Assembly (NCBI RefSeq): GCF_009727055.1
Contig: NC_052349.1
Span: 40,769,501-40,833,500 of the forward strand
Reading direction: 5' to 3'
DNA length: 64,000 bases
Source of the DNA: Benincasa hispida
Taxonomy: Eukaryota; Streptophyta; Magnoliopsida; Cucurbitales; Cucurbitaceae
Below the pieces are notes generated by a model that was not told the origin of the DNA, ran no database searches, and saw only the letters and a program-made list of their open reading frames with translations. Positions 45,161-56,497 of the stretch are shown piece by piece; the stretch's first letter is position 1, and each line of letters begins with the position of its first letter. The position numbers and the translations under genes were made by a program.

Positions 45161-46905
45161 GTAGCTTTACAGGTTAAGCATGGAAATTCAGGGGAAGAAG
45201 AAACATACCTTTGAAGAACCTTTCTTCAATTTCCAAAATTGCATCTTCTTCCTCAACAAATAGATCTCCACTTACAATATAAGGATCTCTTCTTCTCTAC
45301 AATATGACGCCTCCATAGGATCTTCCTTGGTCTTCCCTACTACTTTCTAGCAAGGAACTAGTTTATGGAAACCTTCTTTTGAAAGAGACAAGGGAATTTT
45401 GTTGTTATGAAGGAGAGTTTTTACAGAGAACTATTTTCTCTGTAAAAAGCTTGAGAGAGAGATGAGAGCAGAAGAATAAGTTTTTCTCTACAATAACTAA
45501 TCACATTGAAAAAAAAATCTCACCTCTTTTTAATGTGAAGTGGGATTGATTTTGAAAACCACCTATTTCATCCATTTATTAAATTAAATCAATTAACTTA
45601 ATTATTAATTACAATAATTAATAACTAACTTAAATTAATTAATTTACAAAATTAAATATCTAATATTTAATTAAATATTTAAATCTTATTTAAATATATA
45701 TCTCTCACATAACCCATAGTTTTTAATATGAATCTCATTCATATTAACTTTTTAATCTATAGTTTTAATATGAACCTAATTTATATTTTTCATTTGAATC
45801 TTATTCAAATACAATAAATCTTCTTTTATCATATAATTTAGTTTTGAATATTATTTTCTTAATTAATTTGAACAATTAAAATTCTTTAAAAAATATCGGT
45901 CCTTGTTTATCCGTTGTGAGCTAGCAAGGGACTTAATAGATCTATAGATTATAATCTCCAATGATCTGAGGTTAATTAATTAAACTCTTTAATTAAATTA
46001 ACCAACATTCATTAACTATGGGTCACTCCACTAAAGATCCATAGCTGCACTCTTAGCTTTGTAGAATATGTTGCATCCATGGATTTGACCATACAAGTAA
46101 GTCGATCCTTCACAAGTTGTTCGTAATTACACATGGGTCAAATTACCATTTTATTCCTGTAATTACCTCTTACTTCTTAAGTATCCTTGATCTCTCTAAT
46201 AAACAATCTGTTTATGGTCCTACCATAAACCAAGTCTCTTTCGAGCCAATGAGAGGGTAAGTACCCTTTGTTCAAGACCCAAAATGAGCACTTAAGAAAA
46301 CTACTCATTTACTTACCCTAAAGACAAAAATGAGTGAATTCCATCTCGTGTAATTATGTTCTCAGCTCCCCGCGGTTTTGTCCCCAAAATGGTAGGTTTA
46401 TTGAGTTGGCGACTTGGGCCACTCTCGCCCATACAAATTGAAGGACAAGCCTTCACAGGCAAGAGTTCATAACTCACTCAAGATTGAGATCGAGTTACAT
46501 ATAGTTATCCCATGAAATATTAATCTCTTCAGTTAACAGCGTTACAAAGAGGGATTAATGATTTCGCGGTCCGGTCTTATACAAACTCATTGTATAGGAT
46601 ACCTCCACTCGCATGCCTCCACACGAACTATTTGGATCACATCGTTTGTAATTCTTACAACGTGGGTCATATCCATAGTGTTACCAAGATAAGGCATCCA
46701 ACCCTATCCATATACTATAGACCCTTTAGGTTATTACTTGAACATTATCTACCTGTATGTCAACTACATACTGTTCAAGTCTAATGAAATAACCTTGAAT
46801 TTTTACTATAATGGATAACTCATTATTGCATATTTAAAATAATCAACTACTATGTCAAATAACTAATTAACTATGAGGTTTTAAGGTATAAATCCCAACA
46901 CTTTT

Positions 46906-47231
46906 TACATCTTTCCTCTAATACTTTTATCCTCACGAAAGAGTGCATTTTTAAGTTTAGACACTTGACCTTTTTCTAAATCTACTGAAGGGAAGTTTTG
47001 ACCTTTCAATCCTGTTATAAGGCATAACACTTTCAATCCAAATTCAGCTATACGTCTGTTAAAGTTGAAAGCTAGGACATTTGGGTTCTTTGTAACACAT
47101 TACCTTCGTAATAGGTAGTTGAAGAACTTCGTTGGTAGCTTGGCTATTTGGAGATCAAGAAAGTGGCCAAAAAGGTCATTTTTAACTACAATTAAATTTG
47201 TTTCATCTAATCTCTCTTTTATAATTTTTAA
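46906..47231 (-). pseudogene. DUF1985-type protein, first half
   Basis: The minus-strand frame from 47231 reads FGHFLDLQIAKLPTKFFNYL, LRR, a stop, then CVTKNPNVLAFNFNRRIAEF and GLKVLCLITGL, then NFPSVDLEKGQVSKLKNALF to about 46915. FxxL, LL.R, ELxFxFNxxxxxFxLxExxLITGL is the core signature of the plant DUF1985 domain. One stop lies within the domain. The frame is cut at the left by the solo LTR whose other side carries the second half (41174-41796), and its 5' end is cut by the gypsy solo LTR at 47237. The original gene probably extended further upstream. Confidence 0.65.
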
Positions 47232-47236
47232 CACAT

Positions 47237-49232
47237 TGATGACGGGCAGAAATACACATCATTATAAGCCTCTTATTTAAATTATGAGGACTGTTAAGTA
47301 GAATATGCGGCGATTATATTAGGAATTCATGAGAAAACGAGCTTGCGTCGACAAGCATTAAGAATCTCGGCGAACCCACTATTATACGTTATTATGCGTT
47401 CAATTGTTTATTTTTGTAGCAAACGCAGAAATCGACCTCATGCGTGGAAGCTAGGCTATCGCAAAGACGACCGCATGCGGGAAATCTTTCCATCGCAAAT
47501 GCGAACGCATACGTTCGACGCATGGATGTTGCGACCATTAACCGCATGCATCCATCGCATAGAAGTTGCGGATATAGAGTATAACCATAATAGAGGGATG
47601 GCCGCAAGGGTGGTGGATGCGTTGATACTCCGAAAACCAAGCATGAACGTACACCTCGGGAGTATCAAAAGGTGATGTTGACATTTCACTTACCACGCCG
47701 TTAGCAGCAAAGATTTAGAGCAGGTCCATCACGTCGTTAGCTGCAGGATTGCAGAGAATGACCATTAATGTTGGCGGTTATCAAGCTCTATAAATAGAAG
47801 CCGCTAAGCATAACTTCAAATTATCCAAGGTTTTCTGCCTGAGGTGCCCTGCCTTAAGGCGGATCCTTGTGATCTAGACCAAAGCATGAGAAGATAGTCT
47901 TGATAGTTCTTCATCCCCTCAACCATTCCAAGTGACAGCCGGAGCCTTCGCTGGAGTTAGAGCTCGAGAGAGTCTACTCCACCGCCCATCCATGGCACTA
48001 CCGCCAGCCTTGACACATCTTATAGAAGCAAGATATTGCTTCCATCTGGCCTTCCATTTCTCTTGTATCTTTGTATTGTATTACGTTGTGGCTTAAGTGA
48101 TTAATACATTTTGTGATCAATGCATTTCTATATTTTTCTTCGATTCCATCTTCATCTTCATTTACTTAGCATCCTTTACTTTCATTGCATCACTAAGTAA
48201 GACTGCTAGAGTATCACATACTTAATCATGCGGCATAGGGATATGAAGCATGTAGCAAACCACCGGGAGGTGTGCATTGCGCGAGTGTTGTGAGAAAACC
48301 TTATTTTCTTAGTGTGAAGCTATAGCAACGCTTGTCTATTAGCGGATGCAATGCTTGTCTATGAGTAGAATCAGCAGCAACCAACTGGTCGGGAGGATAA
48401 GTAGTTGATCACATTAAGCAATATAAGCAATTGTTCACTAGAGATAAGAATAATCTTACGTCAACCATGTTTATGTGATTACCTTGTCATATGAGCGCAT
48501 CATTCATCATTTAGGCATACTTGGGAGAATGGTCTAAAAACCAAATCTAGACTCGGGAGAGCGGATTGGATCGCATAAGCAAGAATGGGGAACTTAGGAA
48601 TAAGCTCTGTTTTCTACTACACAGCGTATGCACCATTTAAGTAGGATATGGTGGTATACGGTCATCTTGCTTATGTGTGAGAGCACGTGAGCAAGAATAG
48701 AGACTTAGAAATAAAGCCTCGCAACACTATCGCATACACATCGCATGTGTCTTCGTCAAGTATGTATAGCATGATCGCGTAGCTTGCGTTGACTGGGGTT
48801 ACCCTTGTGGTCAAGCTTAGTGTTGCAGTGAAGTCATCCTCGCCATTTCATCTATTTTTCCATGTATTTTACTACGTGTTAACAGTTGCCATGTCTCTAC
48901 CTCTCAATCATACTTCCACTGCTTAATCTGTTAGTTAGGAGTAGGAGTAGTGCAGAGTTCATAACCCCCAACATTCTTTTATTCTTCGCCGCAAACACAT
49001 TACCGCATAACATTTAGCTACAAGTCTCTGAGTTTGACCTCGGATCACCCAAGAAACTTGTGATCCCGTTATACTTGGCAAGAGCGCAAGAAAACTTTTG
49101 ACAGGAACGCATGATCACTACATATGAGATTAATGCATACTTTCCATTCCAACGCATGACCACCGATGCATGAGAACAAACGCATAACCTAAGACATGCA
49201 TCGTATATTGCGTTACCAAATTTATGTCACCA
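47237..49232 (+). mobile_element. Solo gypsy-type LTR with perfect target duplication
   Basis: TGATGACGGGCAGAAATACACATCA... to ...TTTATGTCACCA, 1996 bp. CACAT occurs at 47232-47236 and 49233-49237. It is collinear with the 5' LTR at 14025-16067, with TATAAATA at 47789-47796. ORFs inside it (47343-47675 and the overlapping minus frames) are not conserved in the sister copies. Confidence 0.88.
47789..47796 (+). promoter_or_regulatory. TATA box of the solo gypsy-type LTR
   Basis: TATAAATA in the context AAGCTCTATAAATAGAAG, as at 14627. Confidence 0.55.
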
Positions 49233-49369
49233 CACATCTAGAGTTAAGTACATAGTAATCCTTAAATTTTTGTTCTCATCTTTTCTTAATTCATGTTCCA
49301 CCTATTGAAATGATTTATTTAAAAAAATATGTTAGCAAGAAAATTTTCAATAACTACCAGTAACTAGCA

Positions 49370-50290
49370 ACAAAACTATCAACAAAATCACTATCTATTG
49401 GTAGATATCGATCATAGTAGTTATCATTGTCTATCAGTGATAGACAGTGATAGTATTTTATCACTTGGCCTTCGATTGTCTATCAATCATTCTATTTGAG
49501 TAACATTTTTGAACTAGCAAAATTGATCTATCAGAGCAACAAAACTATAAATAAAGTATAAAATGGTAGTGGTCTATCATTGTCTGTTATTATCACCATC
49601 TATCTCTGATAGACACTGATAGTAACATTTCGACACTAGCAAAACACATCTATCAAGGCAGTGATAGACAGTGATAGTATTCTATCACTTTGCCTTCAGT
49701 TTTCTATCATTGTCATTCTAATTGAGTAACATGTTGGAACTAGCAAAACTGATCTATCAGAGCAACAAAACTGTAAATATCACTATCGACAGTGATAGAC
49801 CAATATTACTGTCTATGACCAGATAGATAATGATAGAACACTGATAGACTACCGATAGACTACTATCATTGTATACACTGATAAAGTACTATCGTATAGA
49901 CTATTATCACACGACCTCCATTGTATACACTGATAGACTTATCAAATAGACAATGATAGAGCACTATCAGTGTCTATCAGTGATAGACAGTGGTAGTAGT
50001 CTATCAGTGTCTATCACTGATTGATAGTGATAGTAGTCTATCAGTGTCTATTAATGATTAAAAAACTATCATTGTATATCACCAGCCTTGAACACCATAC
50101 AACCTTCATTGTATAAAACTATTATCATATAGATAGTAATAGCATTGGTTGTTCCAAAAAATCTCCAATTGGGTTCCAACAATATCATTATCAACTGATA
50201 GACAATGATAGTTGTCTATCATGGTCTATCAGTGATAGACAATGATAGAATAACATTATATATAAGCAACTATCTATCAGCAATAATATT
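49370..50290. repeat. Irregular palindromic CTATCA/TGATAG repeat array
   Basis: Dozens of copies of CTATCAGTGATAGACAGTGATAG and variants (TCTATCATTGTCTATC, GTGATAGTAGTCTATCAGTG) in both orientations, with unit sizes of about 10-25 bp, plus interspersed AGCAACAAAACTATCAACAAAATC. Each unit is itself near-palindromic. I recall this repeat from cucurbit introns. The hairpin at 51642-51757 contains the same core. Confidence 0.75.
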
Positions 50291-50294
50291 ATAT

Positions 50295-52395
50295 TGTTGG
50301 GTTTTATATCCTAAAACTCGTAGATAGTAAATGTTATTAATTGATCATCATCAATAAAGAGTTATAAATGTTAAATCAATAAATTTTATTGTTTTGTATT
50401 ATTGTCTATTTTTTTCTAAATAACCCTAAATCCAATAAACTAGCATCCAAGGCTGTCTTTTGAGTCTTGAACTGTATGTAGAGATATATAAGGATCAATG
50501 TTCAAGATACAGCCTAAAGGATCTATAATATATAAGGTTGGGTATCTTATCCTAGTAACACTATAGATACAGTCCACTTTGTATTTGGTACAATCTAATG
50601 ATCCAATGCATTCGTGTAGGTGACATGCGAGTGGGTATCCTATGCAATGAGTTTGCATAAGACTAGATCGTGAATAGTAACCACTAGATGTAACACTGTT
50701 GACTGGTTAGGATTCTATTTCAATAGGATGACCTAGGCGACTTAGTTTTAATCCTGAGTATATTATGAACTCCTGTTCACGAGGAATTATCCTTTGATTT
50801 GTATGGGTGAAGGTGGTCAGTTCGTTGACCCAATATGCCTACCATTTTGGGGACGAGACCGAGTGGAGAGCTGGGAACATAATAATACAAGATGGAATTC
50901 ACTCCTTCCCTCTCGGAGGGTAAGTAGATATTCCCTTAAGTGGTGTCTCCAGGACTTGAACAAAGGGCTCTACCCTCTCATTGGCCCGATAGGGGTTTCT
51001 GTTTATCGGTTGGACCATAAACAGGTTGTTCATTAGAGAAGCACTGATACTTAAGGAGTCAGAGGTAACCCAAGGATAAAACAGTAATTTGACCAAGTTG
51101 GAGCTACGAACATTCATGAAGGACTAACTTGTTGTGATCTATATCCATAAATACTGAAATATATCTGTAGTGAGAAGAGTGCGGTTGTGAGCCTTTAGTG
51201 GAGTGTACCCATAGTTAACAAATATTAATTAACTTGGTTAATAAGTTTAACGAATTAATCTCATATCATTGGAGCTTCTGATCTACAAATCCACTAGGTT
51301 CCTTCGTTAGCTCACTAAAAGATACTCAAGAGGGATAATTTGAATTCTTCAAATTAATTTGAGAAAACTATATATTAATGTGATTAATATATCATTAATT
51401 ATGGATATAATCTATAACCAAATTGGAAAGTAATATTTCAATAAGATTCAAATTAATTAATTCAAGTGAATTAAATTCACAAGAATTAATTAATAGAGAG
51501 GTTTTACACATATACATGGGATGTATATGATAATTAAATGTATCATTGAATTGGGTTTAATGTATAAGTAGCTATTTCATTATTGTGCAAATCAAAATTA
51601 AATAAGTGTTAGGGCTGTTTTAAAATATAGAAAAACAAACCAAAATATTTACAAGATATAACAAAATTTTAGAACTATCAATGATAGACACTGATAGGCT
51701 TCTATCAGTGTAAATCATTGATAGTTCTAAAATTTTGTTATATTTTGTAAATATTTTCAATACTTTTACCATTTGAAATAATTTTCTTAAGTGTTATTTA
51801 ATTATACAAATTAAACAAGTGTTATTTAATTGGGCTAATTAATTGAATGAGTGTTATTTAATTAAATAGACTAATTAATTAGATAAATGTTATTTAATTA
51901 ATTATAGAAAAGGAAAATATATTGGGAAAGATGTTTGATCCTTCTCTATATAAAGACCTACTCATAGCCCAACTTTGATAATATACAACTCCTTAGTGTT
52001 ATGTGCAGAATTTTCTCTAAGACATAAATCTTCTCTACTCTCCAAAACTTTATTTTCCTCTCCCTCTCCCAATAGTTAGATACCACCTATCCCTTTATTG
52101 GAATCCCGGAGAATAACGAGGTAACTCTCGTGGTAATGTTCGAAATCGCTCAAAGAGTTGTTCGTGATCAAGATCGTTTGAAGATTTGTTCGTTGAAACC
52201 TTGGAGAGGATTGTTCATGGCACTTAGGGAATCTACAAAGGTAAGAATCATTCTAACCCTTCCCCAATAGTAAGCTAATTTAGGTGTTTATAAATTATAT
52301 TTAGTACAACGATTTTGTTTATTGTAAAAATCGAATTGTGGGATGCAAGATGATCTCACAAGAGAACGTTTTCGCTGCAGGATTCGATCCTTTCA
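50295..52395 (+). repeat. 5' LTR of a copia element whose body is missing
   Basis: TGTTGGGTTTTATATCC... to ...GCAGGATTCGATCCTTTCA, followed after two bases by a PBS. It contains the hairpin 51642-51757. No gag, pol or 3' LTR of this element is found downstream; the sequence is interrupted by the adapter at 52926. Confidence 0.85.
51642..51757. mobile_element. Hairpin MITE-like insert with TGATAG core
   Basis: AAAATATTTACAAGATATAACAAAATTTTAGAACTATC faces its inverted copy, ending TTGTAAATATTTT. The two near-perfect arms of about 55 bp are separated by a few bases. The inner arms are AATGATAGACACTGATAG and CTATCAGTGTAAATCATT, the same words as the array at 49370-50290. Related LTRs lack it at this position. 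Confidence 0.65.
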
Positions 52396-52397
52396 AT

Positions 52398-52408
52398 TGG
52401 TATCAGAG
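52398..52408 (+). other. Primer-binding site (initiator tRNA-Met)
   Basis: TGGTATCAGAG, then A where C is usual, two bases after the LTR end. Confidence 0.85.
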
Positions 52409-52925
52409 ACAATTTCTTGCATCTTCGTTCTTTGTATTTTTTTCGAAACAAAATCATTTAGAGGTGGATTTTCATATTTCGCATTATTGAATGTTTGAAT
52501 AGTTGGTTTGCAAAAATTGGATATTTTCGATTTTGGCCCTAAATTACTTTTTAATTTGATTAAATTGTAAGGGTCGGTTATATTTTTGGGTAATTCAATT
52601 TTTTCTTTGAGTCTGTAAGTTCGTGTCGATCGATAGAGCAACGGTTGCTGAAGAAAATAGAATCAATTGGAGTTATTCTGGGCAAGTTCGGACCTGAATC
52701 ATGCAGAGACTATTCTGCCGATCAGCATCGCGACGCTGCTAACAGTGTTGCAACACTGAAAGGCAAATGCATTGAGCAGCGATTGCAGTATTGCAATGCT
52801 CCAAATTTGGACAGAGCGTGATGGCACGTGGATAAGGCTGAAGATCAGCTGCTTTTAACTTAAATTTATTTTTGTAATTTTTTATTTTATTTATTAATTA
52901 TTTAAATTAATATAATACCTATATT
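52409..52925 (+). other. Copia leader fragment
   Basis: Non-coding sequence after the PBS. 52720-52800 is GC-richer, with repeated GCGACGCTGC/GTTGCAACACTG/GCAGTATTGCAATGC words. It ends at the adapter. Confidence 0.5.
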
Positions 52926-52963
52926 CTGTCTCTTATACACATCTAGATGTGTATAAGAGACAG
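52926..52963. other. Nextera mate-pair junction adapter (two head-to-head Tn5 mosaic ends): artefact
   Basis: The 38 bases are a perfect palindrome. The right half is AGATGTGTATAAGAGACAG, the 19-bp Tn5 mosaic end, and the left half is its exact complement. This is the circularisation junction adapter of Nextera mate-pair libraries, not plant DNA. Sequence on its two sides may not be contiguous in the genome. Confidence 0.97.
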
Positions 52964-53478
52964 TAATTACACATTGGATGTATGTTTTAAATTATTTATT
53001 TTTTGAATTCATATTACATATTATATATCATATAGATTCAAATCACCTTAAGATAAATATGTGCATGCATCATGATTAAATATAAAGGATTATATTTTTT
53101 TAGATGCATGATTGAATAAGCATGTTCGTGCATCTTATTATGAGAGTTATGTAAAATGGTCTGGTTTTTTTTTTTTTTTTCCGCTGTGCTTGGGATTTTA
53201 ACCAAGCAATTTATGCTTACTCGGAGAGGAAGAGATCCAATACATGAATGAAGGGAAGAATTTTGTAGGAAACACTTTTTTTTCTTCGAAGAACTATTAT
53301 AAATCTCAACTGATTCAACAATTATATACCAACATTATTTGACCTTTTAAATAATAATTCAGATGAACTTATGAAAATGTTATTTTACTTAAGGGAAATT
53401 TGGACAAAATATAATAAAATGAAATAAAATCATCAAAATAATAACAATTAAACCTTTTTTAATATACAATATTTCTTC
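52964..53478. other. AT-rich sequence of uncertain origin after the adapter
   Basis: No gene. It includes a T17-18 run near 53164-53181, followed by CCGCTGTGCTTGGGATTTT, which resembles the end region of some LTRs here. Its link to the left side cannot be trusted because of the adapter. Confidence 0.4.
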
Positions 53479-53885
53479 TGTATTATAAATATGTTAAACT
53501 AGGTGTAACGTAGATGTCATTATCAGTATCCATTGGTCATGTGTCAGTTATCCATTACCCCATTTGTTGTCCATGTGTCTCAAGATTACACACTATTATT
53601 GTCCATTTAATCCAACTCATACTTGCCAAATTACCTATAAATAGTGGCATTTGATAGATTTTGAAAGACAGACGTTGGTGATCAATCCAAAAAGATTGGA
53701 GAAAGTGGATAAATTCATATTTTGTTACTTTATTTACTTCTATTATTTATTTTATTTCATTTGTTTATATATTTTATTTTATTTATTTTAATATTTATTT
53801 ATTTTATTATATATTATTATTGTGTTATATTTTCTCCATATTTGTATTCTCGTTGTACGTCGTTGTGTTCCTAAAATTCACAGCA
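53479..53885 (+). repeat. 5' LTR of element I
   Basis: TGTATTATAAATATG... to ...TTCACAGCA. TATAAATA at 53636-53643. It shares GTCATGTGTCA, TTGTCCAYGTG and the TATA context with the 3' LTR but lacks the long (TA)n tracts. The start is approximate. Confidence 0.6.
53636..53643 (+). promoter_or_regulatory. TATA box, 5' LTR of element I
   Basis: TATAAATA in the context ACCTATAAATAGTGGCATTTGAT, conserved in the 3' LTR at 59005-59012. Confidence 0.6.
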
Positions 53886-54047
53886 CGTTATCAGCACGAA
53901 TTCCTATCGTTTTTCCCATTAAAAGTAGGTCATAAAGGTATGTTAATTTTTTTCCTCTTCGTTATGATTAATAGATTTAATGTTATTTTGCATATGTAAT
54001 ATTTATTAAATTTCTAATATAAATACAATATTTTATATAGTGTTGCT

Positions 54048-54900
54048 ATGACAAATCTCACAAAATTAGAATTTGTTGCCCTTGATATTAACTGCAATAA
54101 TTATTTGTCATAGGTACTTGATGCCGAAATCCACCTGGATCCTATGAATCTTGGAGAGACTATTAAATAAGGAAATACGACATCTAGTCATGACAAAAGC
54201 AAAAACTATGATTTTTCTTCATCATCATCTCTGCGAGGGATTGAAAATGAAGTATTTTACAATAAAAAATTCCCCATATCTTGTAGAAAATTTTGAAAGA
54301 GAGTTATGATCATAAAAAATAGTTATTTTTTCTAAAGCTCGTTATGAGTGAATGCACTTGAGGCTATAAGATTTCAAATCAGTAAGTGATTACAACGCTG
54401 TATTATTTAAAATCAGTATGAACTGTTGTCATGCGGAAAGAAAATTATTGATATTCATATGTTAGATAAGACATTTTCTACATTTTATGTCTCGAATATG
54501 CTCATGCAGCAGCAATATCGAGAGAAAAGTTTTAAACAAGATTCTGAACTAATTTCATGTCTTCTTGTAGCCGAGCAAAATAACAAGTTATTGATGAAAA
54601 ATCATGAATCTCAACTAATCGGAACGACACCATTCCCTGAAGTGAATGCTATGAATTTTAATAATAATCGTGGTCGAGGTCGTGACCGTGACAGATGAAG
54701 AAATAATTATTATTTTCATGGTGGTCGTTCTAATCATTCAAATTTCAAAAGAACCACACAAAACAATGATCACAAAGAAAAAGTTCTACAAGATAAGAGT
54801 TCAACAAGTGTTGAAAATAAATGCTTCTAATGCGAAATGACTGGGTATCCCTGAAGGAAAAAGAAAAAAAAATGTGAAAGAAAATTTTACATACGAAGAA
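54048..54900 (+). pseudogene. Copia gag remnant (element I)
   Basis: ATG at 54048 gives MTNLTKLEFVALDINCNNYL, then S and a stop where W is expected, then VLDAEIHLDPMNLGETIK. Further on, 54426-54698 reads LDKTFSTFYVSNMLMQQQYR, EKSFK, SELISCLLVAEQNNKLLMKN, ending in GRGRDRDR, the basic RG tail of this gag family. A zinc-knuckle remnant with a stop (CF*CEMTGYP) lies near 54825-54855. It would form the capsid of the virus-like particle if intact. Confidence 0.7.
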
Positions 54901-55189
54901 TAATGACATATTTGATCCATCCCATATGACAATTTTGGATGTGGCGAACTTCTTTGAATCTTCTGAAGAGAAAATCAGCATATATAATTGATTGAACATC
55001 AAGTGTTTCCTTTGACTTTTAAAATATCTAAACTTAATGTTGTTTTTCTATTCATCTCCACGTTTTTTTTCTTCTTAGTAGATGTTAACCTATGTATATT
55101 CCAAATGTTATTTTTCTTATTATAATTATTTTCTTTTAATGAAAAAACCTGGATCATTTTCATATGTTGGGTGACTAAAAATGAGCAAA

Positions 55190-56480
55190 GAAGTTCTATG
55201 TTTGGCAGATAGTGCAACTACACATACAATACTTACAAGGATAAAATATTTTTCCAAACTGACAATGTTGGAAGCAAAAGTCAATATAATATCAAGTTCT
55301 AGAACCTAATTGAAGGGTTTGGAAAAGCAAATATAATTTTGCCTAAACGAACAAATTAACAATTGACAATGCATTGTTCTCTAGTCAATCAAAGAGAAAT
55401 CTACTTAGTTTTAAAAATATATGTTACAATGGTTATCATATTGAGACTGATAGAAAGAATGACATGGAGTATCTTTATATCATTTCTATTGTCTCATATG
55501 AAAAACGTATACTGGAAGAGTTGCCTGCTTTATCTTCTGGATTATATAATACTCATATACGAGTAACTGTAACATATGCAATAATGAACCTAAAGTTCAT
55601 GAATCCAGACATATTTACAATTTGGCATGACAGATTAGGTCATCCAAGGTCTACAATAATGAGAATAAATATTGAGAATTCAAATGGACATCAATTGAAG
55701 AGCCAAAAGATTCTTCAATCTAATGAATTATCATGTGATGCTTGCTCTTAAAGCAAATTAATCATTAGACCATCACCAGTCAAAGTGGGGGCTGAATCAC
55801 TTGCATTTTTAAAATCATTAACCCACCTAGTGGACCATTTAGATATTTTATGGTATTAATAGACGTATCCAACAGATGATCACATGTGTGCTTATTATCA
55901 AGTTGAAATCTTGCATTTGCAAGATCACTTGCTCAAATAATTAAGTTAAGAGCACAATTTCCTGATTATACAACTAAGACCATTCGTTTTGATAATGCTG
56001 GTGAATTTACATCTCAAACTTTTGATAATTATTGTATGTCAATTGGGATAAGTGTTAAACAACCTATAGCTCATATTCATACAAAGAATGATTTTGTAGA
56101 ATCATTCTTAAAACGTTTGCAGTTAATTGATAGATCGTTGCTGATGAGAGCTAAGCTTTCCATATCTATATAGGGACATGTTATTTTTCATGCAGCATTA
56201 TTTGTATGCATTAGGCCATTATCTTATTATAAGTACTCGTCATTACAATTAGCTTGTGGATAGGAGCCAAATATTTCCCATATAAAAATTTTTGGATGTG
56301 CAGTATATGTTCCAATTGCTCCACCATAACGTACTAAGATGGGTCCTCAAAGGAGGTTAGGAATATTTATTAGATATGATTCCTCATTAATTATCAAATA
56401 TCTTGAATCCCTAACAGGTGATATATTTACTACATGATTTGCTGATTGTCATTTTAATGAGACAAATTTTCCAATATTAG
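55190..56480 (+). pseudogene. Copia protease-integrase remnant (element I)
   Basis: The protease site CLADSATTHT is readable at 55197-55226 (DSA form). The integrase finger begins with FTIWHDRLGHPRSTIMRINI at about 55610 and SCDACS at about 55730. The catalytic region reads TIRFDNAGEFTSQTFDNYC at about 55980, where D and GEF are kept. It continues to VESFLKRLQLIDRSLLM-like sequence with frameshifts. Stops are frequent (for example 55749, 56170). Confidence 0.7.
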
Positions 56481-56497
56481 GGGAAGGAATTAAGAAG

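Larger units (their letters stand above)
41802..46900 (-). mobile_element. Solo copia LTR in the DUF1985 gene, itself interrupted by a nested element
   Basis: On the minus strand it begins TGTTGGGATTTATACC (46900 leftward). It is interrupted at 45165/41907 and ends CTGGGGATTCGATCCCTTCA at 41802. The target duplication is CTTTC (41797-41801) versus CTTTT (46901-46905), 4 of 5 matching. Without the nested piece 41908-45160 it is about 1.85 kb, the usual LTR size here. The two DUF1985 halves lie exactly on either side. Confidence 0.7.

Noticed and set aside
49370..50290. CRISPR-like array
   Set aside because: Units are irregular, near-palindromic and unspaced, with no constant repeat and unique spacer pattern, and the context is plant nuclear DNA.
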